Source of the DNA: Leguminivora glycinivorella
Taxonomy: Eukaryota > Arthropoda > Insecta > Lepidoptera > Tortricidae
Assembly: GCF_023078275.1 (NCBI RefSeq)
Contig: NC_062992.1
Location: forward strand, 11,111,706 to 11,175,705
Length of the DNA stretch: 64,000 nt
Direction of reading: 5' to 3'
Part shown: positions 53,885-63,530 of the stretch, one piece after another
Layout of the letters: each line of letters starts with the position of its first letter
Position numbering within the stretch: the first letter of the stretch is position 1
Notes under the pieces: generated by a model
The model's database searches: none
Told to the model about the DNA's origin: nothing
What the model saw: the letters and a program-made list of their open reading frames with translations, nothing else
Program-made: the position numbers and the translations under genes

Positions 53885-54927
53885 CAAAGTGGGGCCTGTA
53901 ACAAAGGCGAAGAATTGAACTCTAGGCTATTCTCCTTATACTGATCAACATTTGTTCGGCGACTTTTAAAAATAACTTGTATTTTGATTTTTATCACCCT
54001 TGAAAGTTTTTTCTAAGAGGTAATGTATTGCGAATTCTGTTAAGTCTAAAGTGTGACAGACAACGTCAATGACAACGGTCAGAGTGTAGCAAAGGGTGGC
54101 CCATATATAGGACTTAGAAAAATTTTAATTTTTTTTTTTGCTCGTTTTTACTACTTTTTTGATCAGAACATTAAAGAATATGTAAAAATAAGCATCTTTT
54201 ACTGGAACTTTTTTTCTCTAAATTGAGAAATGGCCGAAATATAGCGACACAAAGTTTTATAAATTTCAACACTTAGAAAATTTTCACGCTGAACGGTGTC
54301 ATTATAACACCTATTTTGGATGAATGAAATATATATGTCACCGCAAGATTGTAAAAACCGTTAGATTATAATTTTACTAGTCAGATTGTAATCTATCGGA
54401 AAATTGTCAATAGAACCCGATAGTAAATTCCGTGACAGGGTCGACGAAGCCCCCGCTGCGCGGGGGCTTCTATTCTGGGTGGTTATGCGCTTCGCGCATT
54501 TTGGAAGAAACCTAACCAACCTAACCTAACCTTACTCTGGGGCCCTAATGGTCATAATGACACCACATACATCAAATTTTTCTAAGTCCTGCGCCCTTCA
54601 TACTGTGATAACTTCGTAATGGTGGCTCGTAGAAAAAAGTTTATTTGAAATAATATGGTTTTTTCGACATATAAAATATGATTACAATGGAAAATAAATA
54701 AAAAAAATTTTGGTCAAAATTTTTCTAAGTCCCAGGTACGGCCACCCTTTCCTACACCCCAACCATGACAACAATAATGGCGTACAGTGAAGCTAATATT
54801 TATTTTGTATGAAAAATTAAAAATTTAAAGACTTCATAATTTTTAAAAGTCACTGAACAAATGTTGATCATTATAAGGAGAATAGCCTACAGTTCAATTC
54901 TTCGCCTTTGTTACAGGCCCCACTCTG
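53885..54927. mobile_element. About 1.04-kb foldback-like element
   Basis: Ends CAAAGTGGGGCCTGTAACAA and, inverted, CAGAGTGGGGCCTGTAACAA. The arms stay alignable for more than 80 bp and again further inside (gcaaagggtggccc / gaaagggtggccg, acttagaaaaatttt). TA lies at both borders (53883-53884, 54928-54929). A GC-rich hairpin gcccccgctgcgcgggggc sits at 54449-54467. No transposase frame. Confidence 0.65.
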
Positions 54928-54929
54928 TA

Positions 54930-55347
54930 TAATACAATTGGTAAATGTAATCCGCATAAAATTAAAAAAATTACTACCTAGAATCTTAATTTTTACACGT
55001 TTATGCAAGCCCTCTTTTAATAATGTAATTGATAAAAAATATTTCTTGCAGATTATTATTTGTCAGAAATATATTTCACGTAAAACGTCTGCTTTCAACA
55101 ATTAGTCAATTTTTATTAAGATTTCGCATAAAATTAATTATCATTTCATTATTAAAATCATGAAATTTAGTGAAGGTTCAGGATTTTCTGCCAAACAATA
55201 ATTTGTAATCAGAATATATTTATACATATGCAAAAAACTCTAACAAATTATGAACTTTTTCAGTGGGTCGGATGAAGGTTTTCTGCCAAATCATATTTTG
55301 AGCCAAAAAATTATGTTTTAATATCTATTATCTAAGCTAACAACAAC
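54930..55347. other. No gene recognised; 5' flank of the small ORF
   Basis: A+T-rich. ttttctgccaaa occurs twice (about 55185 and 55280). A taagctaacaacaac leader precedes the small ORF. Confidence 0.3.
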
Positions 55348-55557
55348 ATGTCAAAAGTTTTTATTTACTATAATGGGCTTACTCAGGGCCAGAAACTAGC
55401 CGAAGCGAAGACGCTCGCCCAGAAGGTGCCTGTTCAGTTCACCCTTGATTTCAAGGTTGTTAGATATGCCGGATGCATGATGGATATGTTGGATAATCAT
55501 GGAAATGCCGGCAAGGAACTCCACTCCTTCCAAACTATTTCTACCAAGTATCATTAA
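55348..55557 (+). CDS. Unidentified 69-residue ORF
   Basis: Starts in a good insect context (caacaacATGtc) and is less A+T-rich than its surroundings, with balanced amino-acid use: MSKVFIYYNGLTQGQKLAEA, KTLAQKVPVQFTLDFKVV, RYAGCMMDMLDNHGNAGKEL. No signal peptide or domain is recognised. The stop is followed by a donor-like AA/GTATGT, so it could also be an exon end. It stands alone between repeats, on the opposite strand to the large gene to its right. It may be a small gene, an exon or a retroposed fragment. Confidence 0.4.
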   Translation: MSKVFIYYNGLTQGQKLAEAKTLAQKVPVQFTLDFKVVRYAGCMMDMLDNHGNAGKELHSFQTISTKYH

Positions 55558-55611
55558 GTATGTAAAATTCTCCTAAACAATTTTTTGAGACATGAATGAA
55601 TAAATGAATGT

Positions 55612-55800
55612 CGTGGGATGGAGCGGAAGGGGTATACCCAACCCAAACAACGATGGATGGATCGTGTGAAAGAGGATATGAGAAAGAAAGAAGTGAGTGT
55701 TGAGATGACGAAAGATAGAGAGGAATGGAAGGGAAGACTAGTTGTACCGATCCCACATAACGTGGGATAAGAATATGAAAAAGAAAGATCTTTCTGAGAC
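55612..55800 (+). mobile_element. RTE-like LINE 3' remnant
   Basis: Broken frame with RWMDRVKEDMRKKEVSVEMT, KDREEWKGRLVVPIP and the end cccacataacgtgggataag. The same family as 4316-4600, in the opposite orientation. Confidence 0.7.
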
Positions 55801-55948
55801 ACACCAGTAAACCCAGTACACGTTCTGATTGGCCTGTAGGTAGTAAATATAAATAAGGATCCCTTCACTTTTGGGTACGGAAGAAAAGTTTTTTTTGAAT
55901 GTCTCAATTATATTATGTGCCAAAATAAAATGTTCTTATCATTCTGAG

Positions 55949-56874
55949 TTACGTAAAATAACTAGGAAAAACGTCATTGTTATCTCTCATAGAATTTAAA
56001 TGCGTTAAGTCTCTTGATAGACTCTCGTCTTCCAACTGAAAAGGATCATCTTCTGTAGAAGTAGCAATATGTTTCCGTAAAATGGCTTCTTCCGCTATAA
56101 CTTTCTTTCTAGTCTTCTCTTCATCAATCTCTTTCGAGATGGTACTGACATCGCTTTTATTTTCTTTCGATTTCTTGCGTGAACGTTTAGGTTTCCTGCG
56201 CCTTGGCTTAAGATTCTTTGTTGATAGAGCTTTCCCTTTTATTTGCTTTTCGTATTCTTCATTCAGTCTATCAAAGTGAGTCATAATCTGTTTTTCTGTG
56301 ACTGTAGCGTTGACTTCACTGTTATCATCATTGTCTACAATAGTTTTCTTTGTAGTAGATGATTCTTCTTCCATGTCGTTCGAAGATACGTTTGCTTTTA
56401 TTTCTTTTATTTCTGAGTGTTTGTGGATCGTTTGTTTTGCGAACTCCTTTTCAGATTCCACATCATCGTTGTCATAAGTAGGAACCGTAGCTATATAAAC
56501 TTTTGGAAGTACATCCCCGTTAAAAACCAAATCTTCGACGTCAACATATTTTGCAGTTGACGATGTCGTACTTGTAGACGCAGACTTTTGATATTCATCA
56601 GCATTCTTTCTTGTGAATTCGTTATTTGCTAGATTATTTGATGCTACTATAGTAGTATCATTAAGTTTTTCAATACTGAAATCGTCCGTAATTTTTTCGT
56701 TTGAATTTTTATTTTTTGAAGTGTCGTCTTCGGATTCGCTGCTTGGTTGGGCTTTTGATTGGTCACTAGGATATGATGGCATTAAAGATGTATGTTTCAA
56801 AAACTTTTTCTTTATCGGTTTTATTTCAGGGGCTCGTCTGATAGCATCTATCAGCAAGTCTATTCCGTCTACCA
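55949..56874 (-). CDS. Cys-rich secreted protein gene, exon 7 (last exon found)
   Basis: Acceptor TTTACAG (56875-56877). The exon starts TG GTA GAC, completing GTG with the G from exon 6, and encodes VVDGIDLLIDAIRRAPEIKP, then an acidic Ser/Thr-rich part, a strongly basic cluster (KPRRRKPKRSRKKSKENKSD) and a charged C-terminus ending VFPSYFT. The frame stops at TAA 55949-55951. The same bases also read as a donor (TTTAC/GTAACT), so a further exon cannot be excluded. No close poly-A signal was found downstream. No domain recognised. Confidence 0.75.
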
Positions 56875-57150
56875 CTGTAAATAAATTATTTAAAAATAGT
56901 TTTATCTTCAACATTTGTATAAAGAATTGTTTTTTTTTATAATACATAATGATATCAGTATATAATATATACAAAGTCCACGAATAAGATAAATACAATT
57001 TAAACAGTTAAGTGCTGCATCATCCCAATTCAAAAATACTGTAATATTGCCTGTCTCAGCCAAGCAATCTTAGGTAGGGTGGACAAAGTTGCAGCATTTG
57101 ACGGTACAAATGCAAAAGTTGTTTGAATTTAAAACTAGGTACATACACAC
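56875..57150 (-). other. Intron 6 of the Cys-rich gene
   Basis: 276 bp, GTGTGT to TTTACAG. Continuing the exon 6 frame into it gives a false end (…LRLLG). Confidence 0.65.
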
Positions 57151-58800
57151 CTGGAGGAGAATCCACTGGATTATTGTTTTTCAGCAAATATTCCATCAGA
57201 GTCAGCAAATAATCCACAGCATCGTCATGATCCATAAGATCTCTCCTTTTTCTTTCTTTTGCGCTCATCTTTAAGGCTAACACCCTTAACTTCTCCAAAT
57301 TGTAATTGATTTTGTGCATATACTTGTTAACAGACTTTTTGTATCTTATATCTCGCTGTTCATTTACTCTTTTTTCATAAACCAATGCATTCTGCTCATT
57401 TCGTCGTTCTAAGTCAGATATGGCTCGGTACATGTTGCGCATAAATGAGTTTTGTACCACATTAAATTTCAGGAAAAGATTTTTTATTTTATGTAATGGC
57501 TCACTAGCTCTGTGTCTAGTAACCTTCTTGATTAAAATTTTGCGTTTTCGAAAATTATTGTACTTCATCCTTTCTGAATGTATTATTCCTAAAATATCAT
57601 TTAGAATAAATGCAAACTTTCCAATCGAATTTATGAATACTTTTGTGTTATTTTTTATGAGATTCAAATTATTTGTATCAGTTTCTGTTATTGGATTTTT
57701 ATAACTATCTGTTAATACTGCGTTCAATTTGTTTACATAACTCTTGAATTCCACCTCGGCGTTTACGTTTTTGTCAGTGGTATTCACTGCACCATCAATT
57801 AATTGCAAAACTTGTTTGATATTTCTTATTATGTTTAAAGCTTTTTTAGTTTCGGAGATGAGATCAGCGATTTTATAATTCAATATTTCCATCTTGTTAG
57901 TGCTGATTTTGCATGGCCCAAAAGTATCACATATCGATTCCATGACAGAAATATTGTTGAGCCGTGACTTATTATTTTTTGTTGACAATAATTGACTATA
58001 TATTTTTTTCAAATAATTTATAGCTACCATTCTGTTTTGCGTAGTATTATTTTTAGTTCTATTATAAGAAATACTTTGCAGCAAATTTTCAATATCGTCT
58101 GAGCTCGATTTCATTGATCTAATGATAGAGTTATTTTGCCTATCATTGTACATATTTGCAAAAATACCTTTTGTCTTATTTCTATTTTTCCATCTGTCTA
58201 ATGCATATTTATTGAAGTCTTTTATAATTTTGTCTATACTCGTTATATAACCTTTTTTAATAGGAATTTCTGTCACATTTGTGTTGATATTCATTTTGGT
58301 AGCTGTTATATTTATTTCTTGATTCTTCTCCGTCACCGTTGTTGTTTCATAATTGATTATGAATTCTTTGGTGGTGGATTGATTATTATCCGAAGAGTAA
58401 ACTGTTGAAGTAGTCGTTTCTAAAGTATGATTGTTATCTAAATCCAAATCAATAAATTGAGTAGAGATTTCGTTAACAGTATAATTTTTCAAGTCGTAGT
58501 TTACATTCTGCGTTGTTTCATTCAGTGTTGTGGTTTCAACCTCTATATTTGTGTAATTAGTCGTACTCCTCATTGTTGTATTAGGTTCAGTGTCGTTGTA
58601 ATTGTTGGTAATTATATCTACATACTTAATTGTTGATTCGTAAACAATATCACCGCTTGTTATTTCATCTTCGTATTTTTTCGTAACAATGTTATCCACA
58701 GTATATTTATAGTTATCTAAGTCCGATGCCAAGTGTTTGTTTATTCCAATAACACTAGTCAATGCTTCCACTTGGTCATTGGGTACTACAGACATATTAA
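57151..58800 (-). CDS. Cys-rich secreted protein gene, exon 6 (Asn/Thr-rich)
   Basis: 1650 nt, acceptor after a long T tract (58801-58803) and donor CAG/GTGTGT (57145-57150). The first third is very rich in Asn and Thr with many N-x-S/T sites (for example NNYNDTEPNTT, NETTQN), suggesting heavy glycosylation. The rest is helical and basic (NYLKKIYSQLLSTKNN, EILNYKIADLISETKKALNI, DLERRNEQNALVYEKR) with a few Cys (ESICDTFGPC). It ends with DDAVDYLLTLMEYLLKNNNP. No family recognised. It contains no start of its own: the Met at 58795 follows an in-frame Asn codon. Confidence 0.82.
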
Positions 58801-59071
58801 CTGAAAAAAAAAAGAATTCATAATGTATATGTATAAAGTTGCATTTGCTGCACGTGGCATTAGGTTATTAGTTAATAGATAGATAGCTTATGTATTAGCA
58901 CAAAACAACAAAAGAGGTAAACGGAAAGAAAATATTTTTAAACAGAAATGTGGTGTGATCCTCATGCATTTGTGTTCAGTAGTAAGTCATGTGACACAAC
59001 ACAATACATGTTACAAAGAAATCGGTAACATTATTCAGAATTCGACATTAATATGAAAAAATGTACTGTAC
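58801..59071 (-). other. Intron 5 of the Cys-rich gene
   Basis: GTACAG to a pyrimidine-rich TTTTCAG; no repeat recognised. Confidence 0.65.
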
Positions 59072-59878
59072 CTGTGTCATTATCCATAAAAGTAATATTT
59101 GAAGGAACCTCGTACAACGGCAACACATTTCTTTTACTCCTTCTTAATCTTGGAATCAGAATAACTGTAGCCTTCTTTTTTTGACTACCACTATCATAGT
59201 ATTCATCGTCATTTGCCGTCTTTTTTGTTTTACGATTTTTCTCATCCATATTCATCAGCTCATTCTGTTTAGAGTAGAAACTCTTAGAATAAGAAATAGT
59301 TCTCGCGTGGTCTCGCTCTATTTTCCTCGCCTTCATTTTTATCTTCCAGTCAGTGTGTTCTTTGATGTTCATTGGTTTTCTGCCTCTAGCATTATATTTT
59401 AGTTCAAAAGTACGTTTTTGTTTATTTTTGAGTACCTTTTCTAATTTAATTTCCCGTTTGACAGCGTGAGAGTTCTGTGGCTTTTGCGTAGCTTCATATT
59501 GTTGGTAGAGTATTTGTGCCAGTTTTTGGGAGTCATTTTTGTACTTTAATAATTCTGGATCTATTGGAGAAAGAGTTGATATGTATTTCTTAATAATTAC
59601 AATTGGAGGGCCAGTCACATTTTTCATTTGGTCTTTGCGTATAAACTTCTTCAGCGTTTTTACAGCAATTTTTGGCATTTGAGGTTTACTGGTTGTCGTG
59701 GTTGTCGTAGTTATCGTGGTAGTCGTATTTTTTTTAGATTTTTTATTTTTCTTGTGTTTAACAGATCTCTTCTGGTTTTTATTTTCCGGGATATTATTTG
59801 ATTGAATATCATTTGTTTCATCAGCTTTTGTGGTGGCTTCAATTTTCTTACTTTTTTTACCTTTTGGCCGTGGAGTTT
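59072..59878 (-). CDS. Cys-rich secreted protein gene, exon 5 (Lys/Thr-rich)
   Basis: 807 nt, acceptor TTTTCAG (59879-59881), donor GTACAG (59066-59071). Opens ETPRPKGKKSKKIEATTKAD and has a Thr run (NTTTTITTTTTTTSKPQ), then basic coiled segments (RKIERDHARTISYSKSFYSK) and RLRRSKRNVLPLY, a second potential furin site. It closes VPSNITFMDNDT before joining exon 6. A shorter start at 59678 would miss the open upstream 200 nt. Confidence 0.82.
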
Positions 59879-59971
59879 CTGAAAATATAAATAAATATAA
59901 TTACAGTAACGAATCAGTATCAAGTTAAAGAGAAAATACAAAAACCCAAATAATTTATTAAGAAAAACCTT

Positions 59972-60098
59972 ATTCATAAACGTACTCTAAAGATATCAAC
60001 TCATAAAGTTGCCCCTTTCCGTCGTATTGGTGTGATAGAAAATGACAAACGAACTTTATCGGCTTGATAACTTTAGAGTACGTTTATGGACAGGGAGT
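59972..60098. mobile_element. Palindromic MITE in intron 4
   Basis: CATAAACGTACTCTAAAGAT and, inverted, CATAAACGTACTCTAAAGTT pair. The inner catcaactcataaag / gctttatcggcttgata-like parts pair weakly. Confidence 0.6.
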
Positions 60099-60124
60099 TA
60101 AGAATTTAATAAGGGTTTATAGTT

Positions 60125-60345
60125 AATATAAATAAATAAATATTGGGGACACCTTACACAGATCAACTTAGCCCCAAACTAAGCAAAGTTTGTACTATGG
60201 GTGCTAAGCGACGATATACATACTTAAATAGATAAATACATACTTATATACATAGAAATCATCCATGACTCAGGAACAAATATCTGTGCTCATCACACAA
60301 ATAAATGCCCTTACCGGGATTCGAACCCAGGACCACTTAGCAGTT
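60125..60345 (-). mobile_element. SINE family B in intron 4
   Basis: gggacaccttacacagatca, atccatgactcaggaacaaa and cttaccgggattcgaaccca; diverged, with the head incomplete. Confidence 0.65.
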
Positions 60346-61029
60346 GCCGAATTTATTTTAATTGCTGTTTAATATGTCATTTTATATTTCTCATAATACT
60401 TTACAGATCTGATGTAGTGTGAAAATGTTTTTCCTTTTCATGGAAATGCACGAACATGTCATGTTATTTTATTCAATCTCAATATAGGACAAGTAGGTAG
60501 GTACTGACGTTAACCGAACTAGTTCGTCAGATACGAACGCTTCTAAAAACCCAGGAAAATTATTATGCCCTACATTTGTATGACAATATTATTATAAGCA
60601 AATCAGAAAATTGTGAACCTTGTCTCCTAGGACTTTGTATTCAAAAAAAAAAACTGTGAAGTCTGTCTCCGACTAAAATAATAATAATCCGCCGATAATT
60701 AATAAATACATATTATCAGACTTTTTTACACTAATTTAAGACTAACTGCTTCCTACTAAGATTTATTATATAGCTAAAAGTCAAAAATTATCTAGCAAAG
60801 AGTAGGTTACAAGAAAAAAAATCAATACCTCTAATCTTAGGTGCCAGTTTTATACACAACAAAAAAAAAATATACGGTATAAAAACATTTATTAATTATT
60901 TTTTCGATATTTACATAAAATCATAAAACATTTTTTACTTATTTTATATTGTTATCTGAAAATCGTGGTGGGACTTAAGTATATAATTATAAAATAAATA
61001 ATATATGTACGATTAAAGTTCAAACTTAC

Positions 61030-61113
61030 TATCTTCACAGAAGCTCATAACATGGCATTTCCACTCGCCTTTCTCATCGCAGTCGCAAACTAGACATCCC
61101 GTACACCAGTCCT
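61030..61113 (-). CDS. Cys-rich secreted protein gene, exon 4 (second Cys module)
   Basis: 84 nt, acceptor TTTCAG (61114-61116), donor GTAAGT (61024-61029). Encodes DWCTGCLVCDCDEKGEWK and CHVMSFCED. With exon 3 it gives C-x9-C-x5-C-x2-C-x2-C-x-C-x7-C-x5-C. The C-x2-C-x-C-x7-C core with G and W resembles pacifastin/VWC-type modules; the exact family is not settled. Confidence 0.85.
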
Positions 61114-61142
61114 CTGAAAAATATTATTTAATAAATATAGAG

Positions 61143-61378
61143 AATTACTGTCAAAGTAAACTGTGTAATCACAGTGCATAGACTGCCATCTCTCGACACA
61201 GGCTTAAAACTCTTGAACCTCAGTTTTGACAATTTGGCCCTTATTCTTAGTATGTGTTAAAATGTCAAATACATTAGCGCCATCTAGCCGAGTATCCCCC
61301 AAAGCACAGTATAATAAAGAGTAATATCGTATACTGCCCAAAGGTGTAACGCCATCTAGGCCACCGCACCATTTTCTT
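61143..61378 (-). repeat. Dispersed repeat N in intron 3
   Basis: ccatctctcgacacaggctt, aacctcagttttgacaattt and cgccatctaggccaccgcac match 31840-32045 in reverse. A short piece of repeat M (aaagcacagtataataaaga) is embedded. It sits between exons 3 and 4. Confidence 0.6.
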
Positions 61379-61479
61379 TATGGTATGGCTTACGTTTTTT
61401 CTTAGACTTTATCCTGTCTATAACGAACTTACATATGTCTTTGCTACTGCTAAGTTACTAGTTATACGTAGATACTTAC

Positions 61480-61566
61480 TTGGTGGACATCCAATACTCT
61501 TGCTTGATTTCGGCTTACAATCTTCTTCGTTTGCGTCCGACAGTTGCGACATACTCTTCAACATTA
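61480..61566 (-). CDS. Cys-rich secreted protein gene, exon 3
   Basis: 87 nt, acceptor TTTTCAG (61567-61569), donor GTAAGT (61474-61479). Encodes VMLKSMSQLSDANEEDCKPK and SSKSIGCPP, then K with exon 4. The two Cys belong to the second module. Confidence 0.82.
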
Positions 61567-61673
61567 CTGAAAAAACAATAGGTTCAGTGAAAACTCTTTC
61601 GATTATTCAGAACATGAAAATTAGGTATTTGTTTACACTAAAGATTTTAGCTTAGTTATTTGGAAAAGCTTAC

Positions 61674-61726
61674 CATCTTTTTTTGCATTGTCGAAGAACA
61701 GTTCCATCAAGCCCCGCTTGGATCTT
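61674..61726 (-). CDS. Cys-rich secreted protein gene, exon 2 (furin-type site)
   Basis: A 53-nt microexon, acceptor TTTTCAG (61727-61729), donor GTAAGC (61668-61673). Joined to exon 1 it reads RNKRRRSKRGLMELFFDNAK. RRRSKR/G is a strong dibasic proprotein-convertase consensus, which would separate the first Cys module from the rest of the chain. Phases match on both sides. Confidence 0.8.
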
Positions 61727-61799
61727 CTGAAAAGGGATAACGTTTGGAAATTAGAGAGATATTTTGAAACTACTTGTTAAATGTACATATTACTTACTT

Positions 61800-61918
61800 A
61801 GAGCCAGTTTCGTCAAATACAGTTAACAGACATATCAACGCGACCCAGCAGATGTCTATGAAAATTCTCATACAAAATAAATTTAGTGAAAAAGACGGTT
61901 TGGTGTAACCGGCTCTTA
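61800..61918. mobile_element. Palindromic MITE J in intron 1
   Basis: agagccagtttcgtcaaata on the left and ggtttggtgtaaccggctct on the right; interior cagcagatgtctatg as in 20043. Confidence 0.6.
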
Positions 61919-62501
61919 GTATAATAGTAGTAATATTAGTAATAGTAACAGAGGTAAATATGATTCATTTGTTTAACAGTGGAATAAATACTATCAGGCG
62001 ACAACAACTAGATACATTTATTTAAAGGTAATCCTAGTATTTAATATTTAGTTTACGCCCATCTTTGGTTATAAAATAACTATTTACAATGTTGGTTTTA
62101 TACTTTTATACTTCTTCTGAAATTTTCACATTTACTCGTATTACTTCCTATGGTCTTTCTAAATACAATGTAATGTACAGTGTCTCTAATGTGTATAGTA
62201 TTACGTTTACCTTCGGCTGATTCTTTTTTTTCCTTCAAGTTTTGCTTCCACATCAGTCTAATCCTTAAGATCTATATTTGTATCATAGTCACAACACTCA
62301 CTGTCCTTAATAATAAAGACAGCCTAGTCATCATTGTAGAAGACAAAATGGTGTTTTAATATGGACTAATATTTATTTTGTTCCTACCTGAGTTTATTTA
62401 GTAACAATTTATCTACTACGTTGGTTGCTTGTACATCTACTGGATTTGTATTTATGTATTAATTTTTACTGCCATCTCCCCAGTTTATTTATTTTTCCTT
62501 T
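61919..62501 (-). other. Rest of intron 1 of the Cys-rich gene
   Basis: No exon, splice-compatible frame or repeat recognised. Confidence 0.4.
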
Positions 62502-62508
62502 CTCTTAC

Positions 62509-62764
62509 CTGCGTTTATTCCTTTCTCCATGATCTTTTACATCAGTCCATTCCCTAATATCAGTCCTAACATCAGTCCTGTCCACACTATTAGACTCATT
62601 ATGGTCACACCGCTCATGGTCCCTGATGGTACAGACAGCTTGGCCATCATTGTTGCAATAGCAGAGGTAGCAAGTTCCTGGATAGTTTTGGACGTCTTGT
62701 CGCTCGAAGAAGTAACCGATGCTTGGGCAGTGCTCTATAGGCTTTTGGATCGTTTTAGGTGGTT
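62509..62764 (-). CDS. Cys-rich secreted protein gene, exon 1 found (first Cys module)
   Basis: 256 nt, acceptor CTTGCAG (62765-62767), donor GTAAGAG (62502-62508). Encodes PPKTIQKPIEHCPSIGYFFE, RQDVQNYPGTCYLCYCNNDG and QAVCTIRDHERCDHNES: C-x18-C-x2-C-x-C-x7-C-x7-C, similar in spacing to the second module. A charged tail with DRTDVRTDIREWTDV leads to the basic site. It starts in phase (AA CCA), so at least one upstream exon with the signal peptide should lie beyond 64000. The seven exons total 3,863 nt. It acts outside the cell if a signal peptide exists. Function unknown. Confidence 0.85.
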
Positions 62765-62767
62765 CTG

Positions 62768-63269
62768 CAAGAGAGAAATTTATACTTGATCATTGAAAAC
62801 ACTGAAAATATATGCAACACTAGGTAACACATTTTTCCGTTAAAAAAAACAATGGGTATGAAGTAATTCCAGGCTAAAAATGTATTACTTAATGAATAAA
62901 AAATATGTATTTGTTCTTATATAAGGGGATGTACCCTGCACAAGGTAGGTACTCCACGAAAAACTGCAACATTTCTGTGATTCGGGTGGATGCAGTCTGA
63001 CTCACAGATTTCGGGGGGGGGGGGGGGGGGTCGTCAATATTTCTAAGTTGAAGTCAACAAAAACATAGAAAATGCCTCATTATGTGATAGTTAATTGCAA
63101 TAACAACACAAAAAATATCAACACTGAGACATTTGACAACAATATCGGTACAAGATGTGTCATACTCGCCCCTATACAAATAGATGAACTTATTTCTTCT
63201 ATCTCTTTATAGTTGTGTGGTTTTTCTGCATCAGCCCTTACACATTCTTTACGGGGGCCATTTTCTTTT
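62768..63269. other. Upstream intron or flank; poly-G tract
   Basis: Probably intronic, since the exon at 62509-62764 starts in mid-codon. A run of about 18 G lies at 63013-63030. Confidence 0.4.
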
Positions 63270-63530
63270 TCAAAGTTGTCCACCCCACTTTTTTTGTAAC
63301 ATAATCGCGAGGTCATTCGATCCTGATAGGAAAAAAAATGTCCCAAGATTTCCATACAATTTTCATATAAGTACCTTCCATTCCGTGAACATACAAAAAT
63401 TAATGAAAAAATGGTAAAGGAATGGGAAAGAAACTTTGAGACACTTTTTTTCTTCTATTAGGATTGAAAGAGCTCGCGATTCTGAGTGGAAACCACATAA
63501 AAATTTCCAAATAAAAAAAAAAGTGGGGTC
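63270..63530. mobile_element. Palindromic repeat L, copy 3
   Basis: aaagttgtccaccccacttt, cattcgatcctgataggaaa, ttccattccgtgaacataca / ggtaaaggaatgggaaagaa, and gctcgcgattctgagtggaa. The antisense frame 63080-63355 partly overlaps it and is not a gene. Confidence 0.55.

Larger units (their letters stand above)
59879..61029 (-). other. Intron 4 of the Cys-rich gene with repeats
   Basis: 1.15 kb. It holds a palindromic MITE (59972-60098) and a SINE B copy (60125-60345). No further exon was seen. Confidence 0.6.

Noticed and set aside
57089..57704. Plus-strand frames over the Cys-rich gene
   Set aside because: Antisense shadows of the well-supported exon 6.
63080..63355. 91-residue minus frame as the missing 5' exon of the Cys-rich gene
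   Set aside because: It overlaps repeat L, has no fitting donor and its hydrophobic part is at the wrong end.
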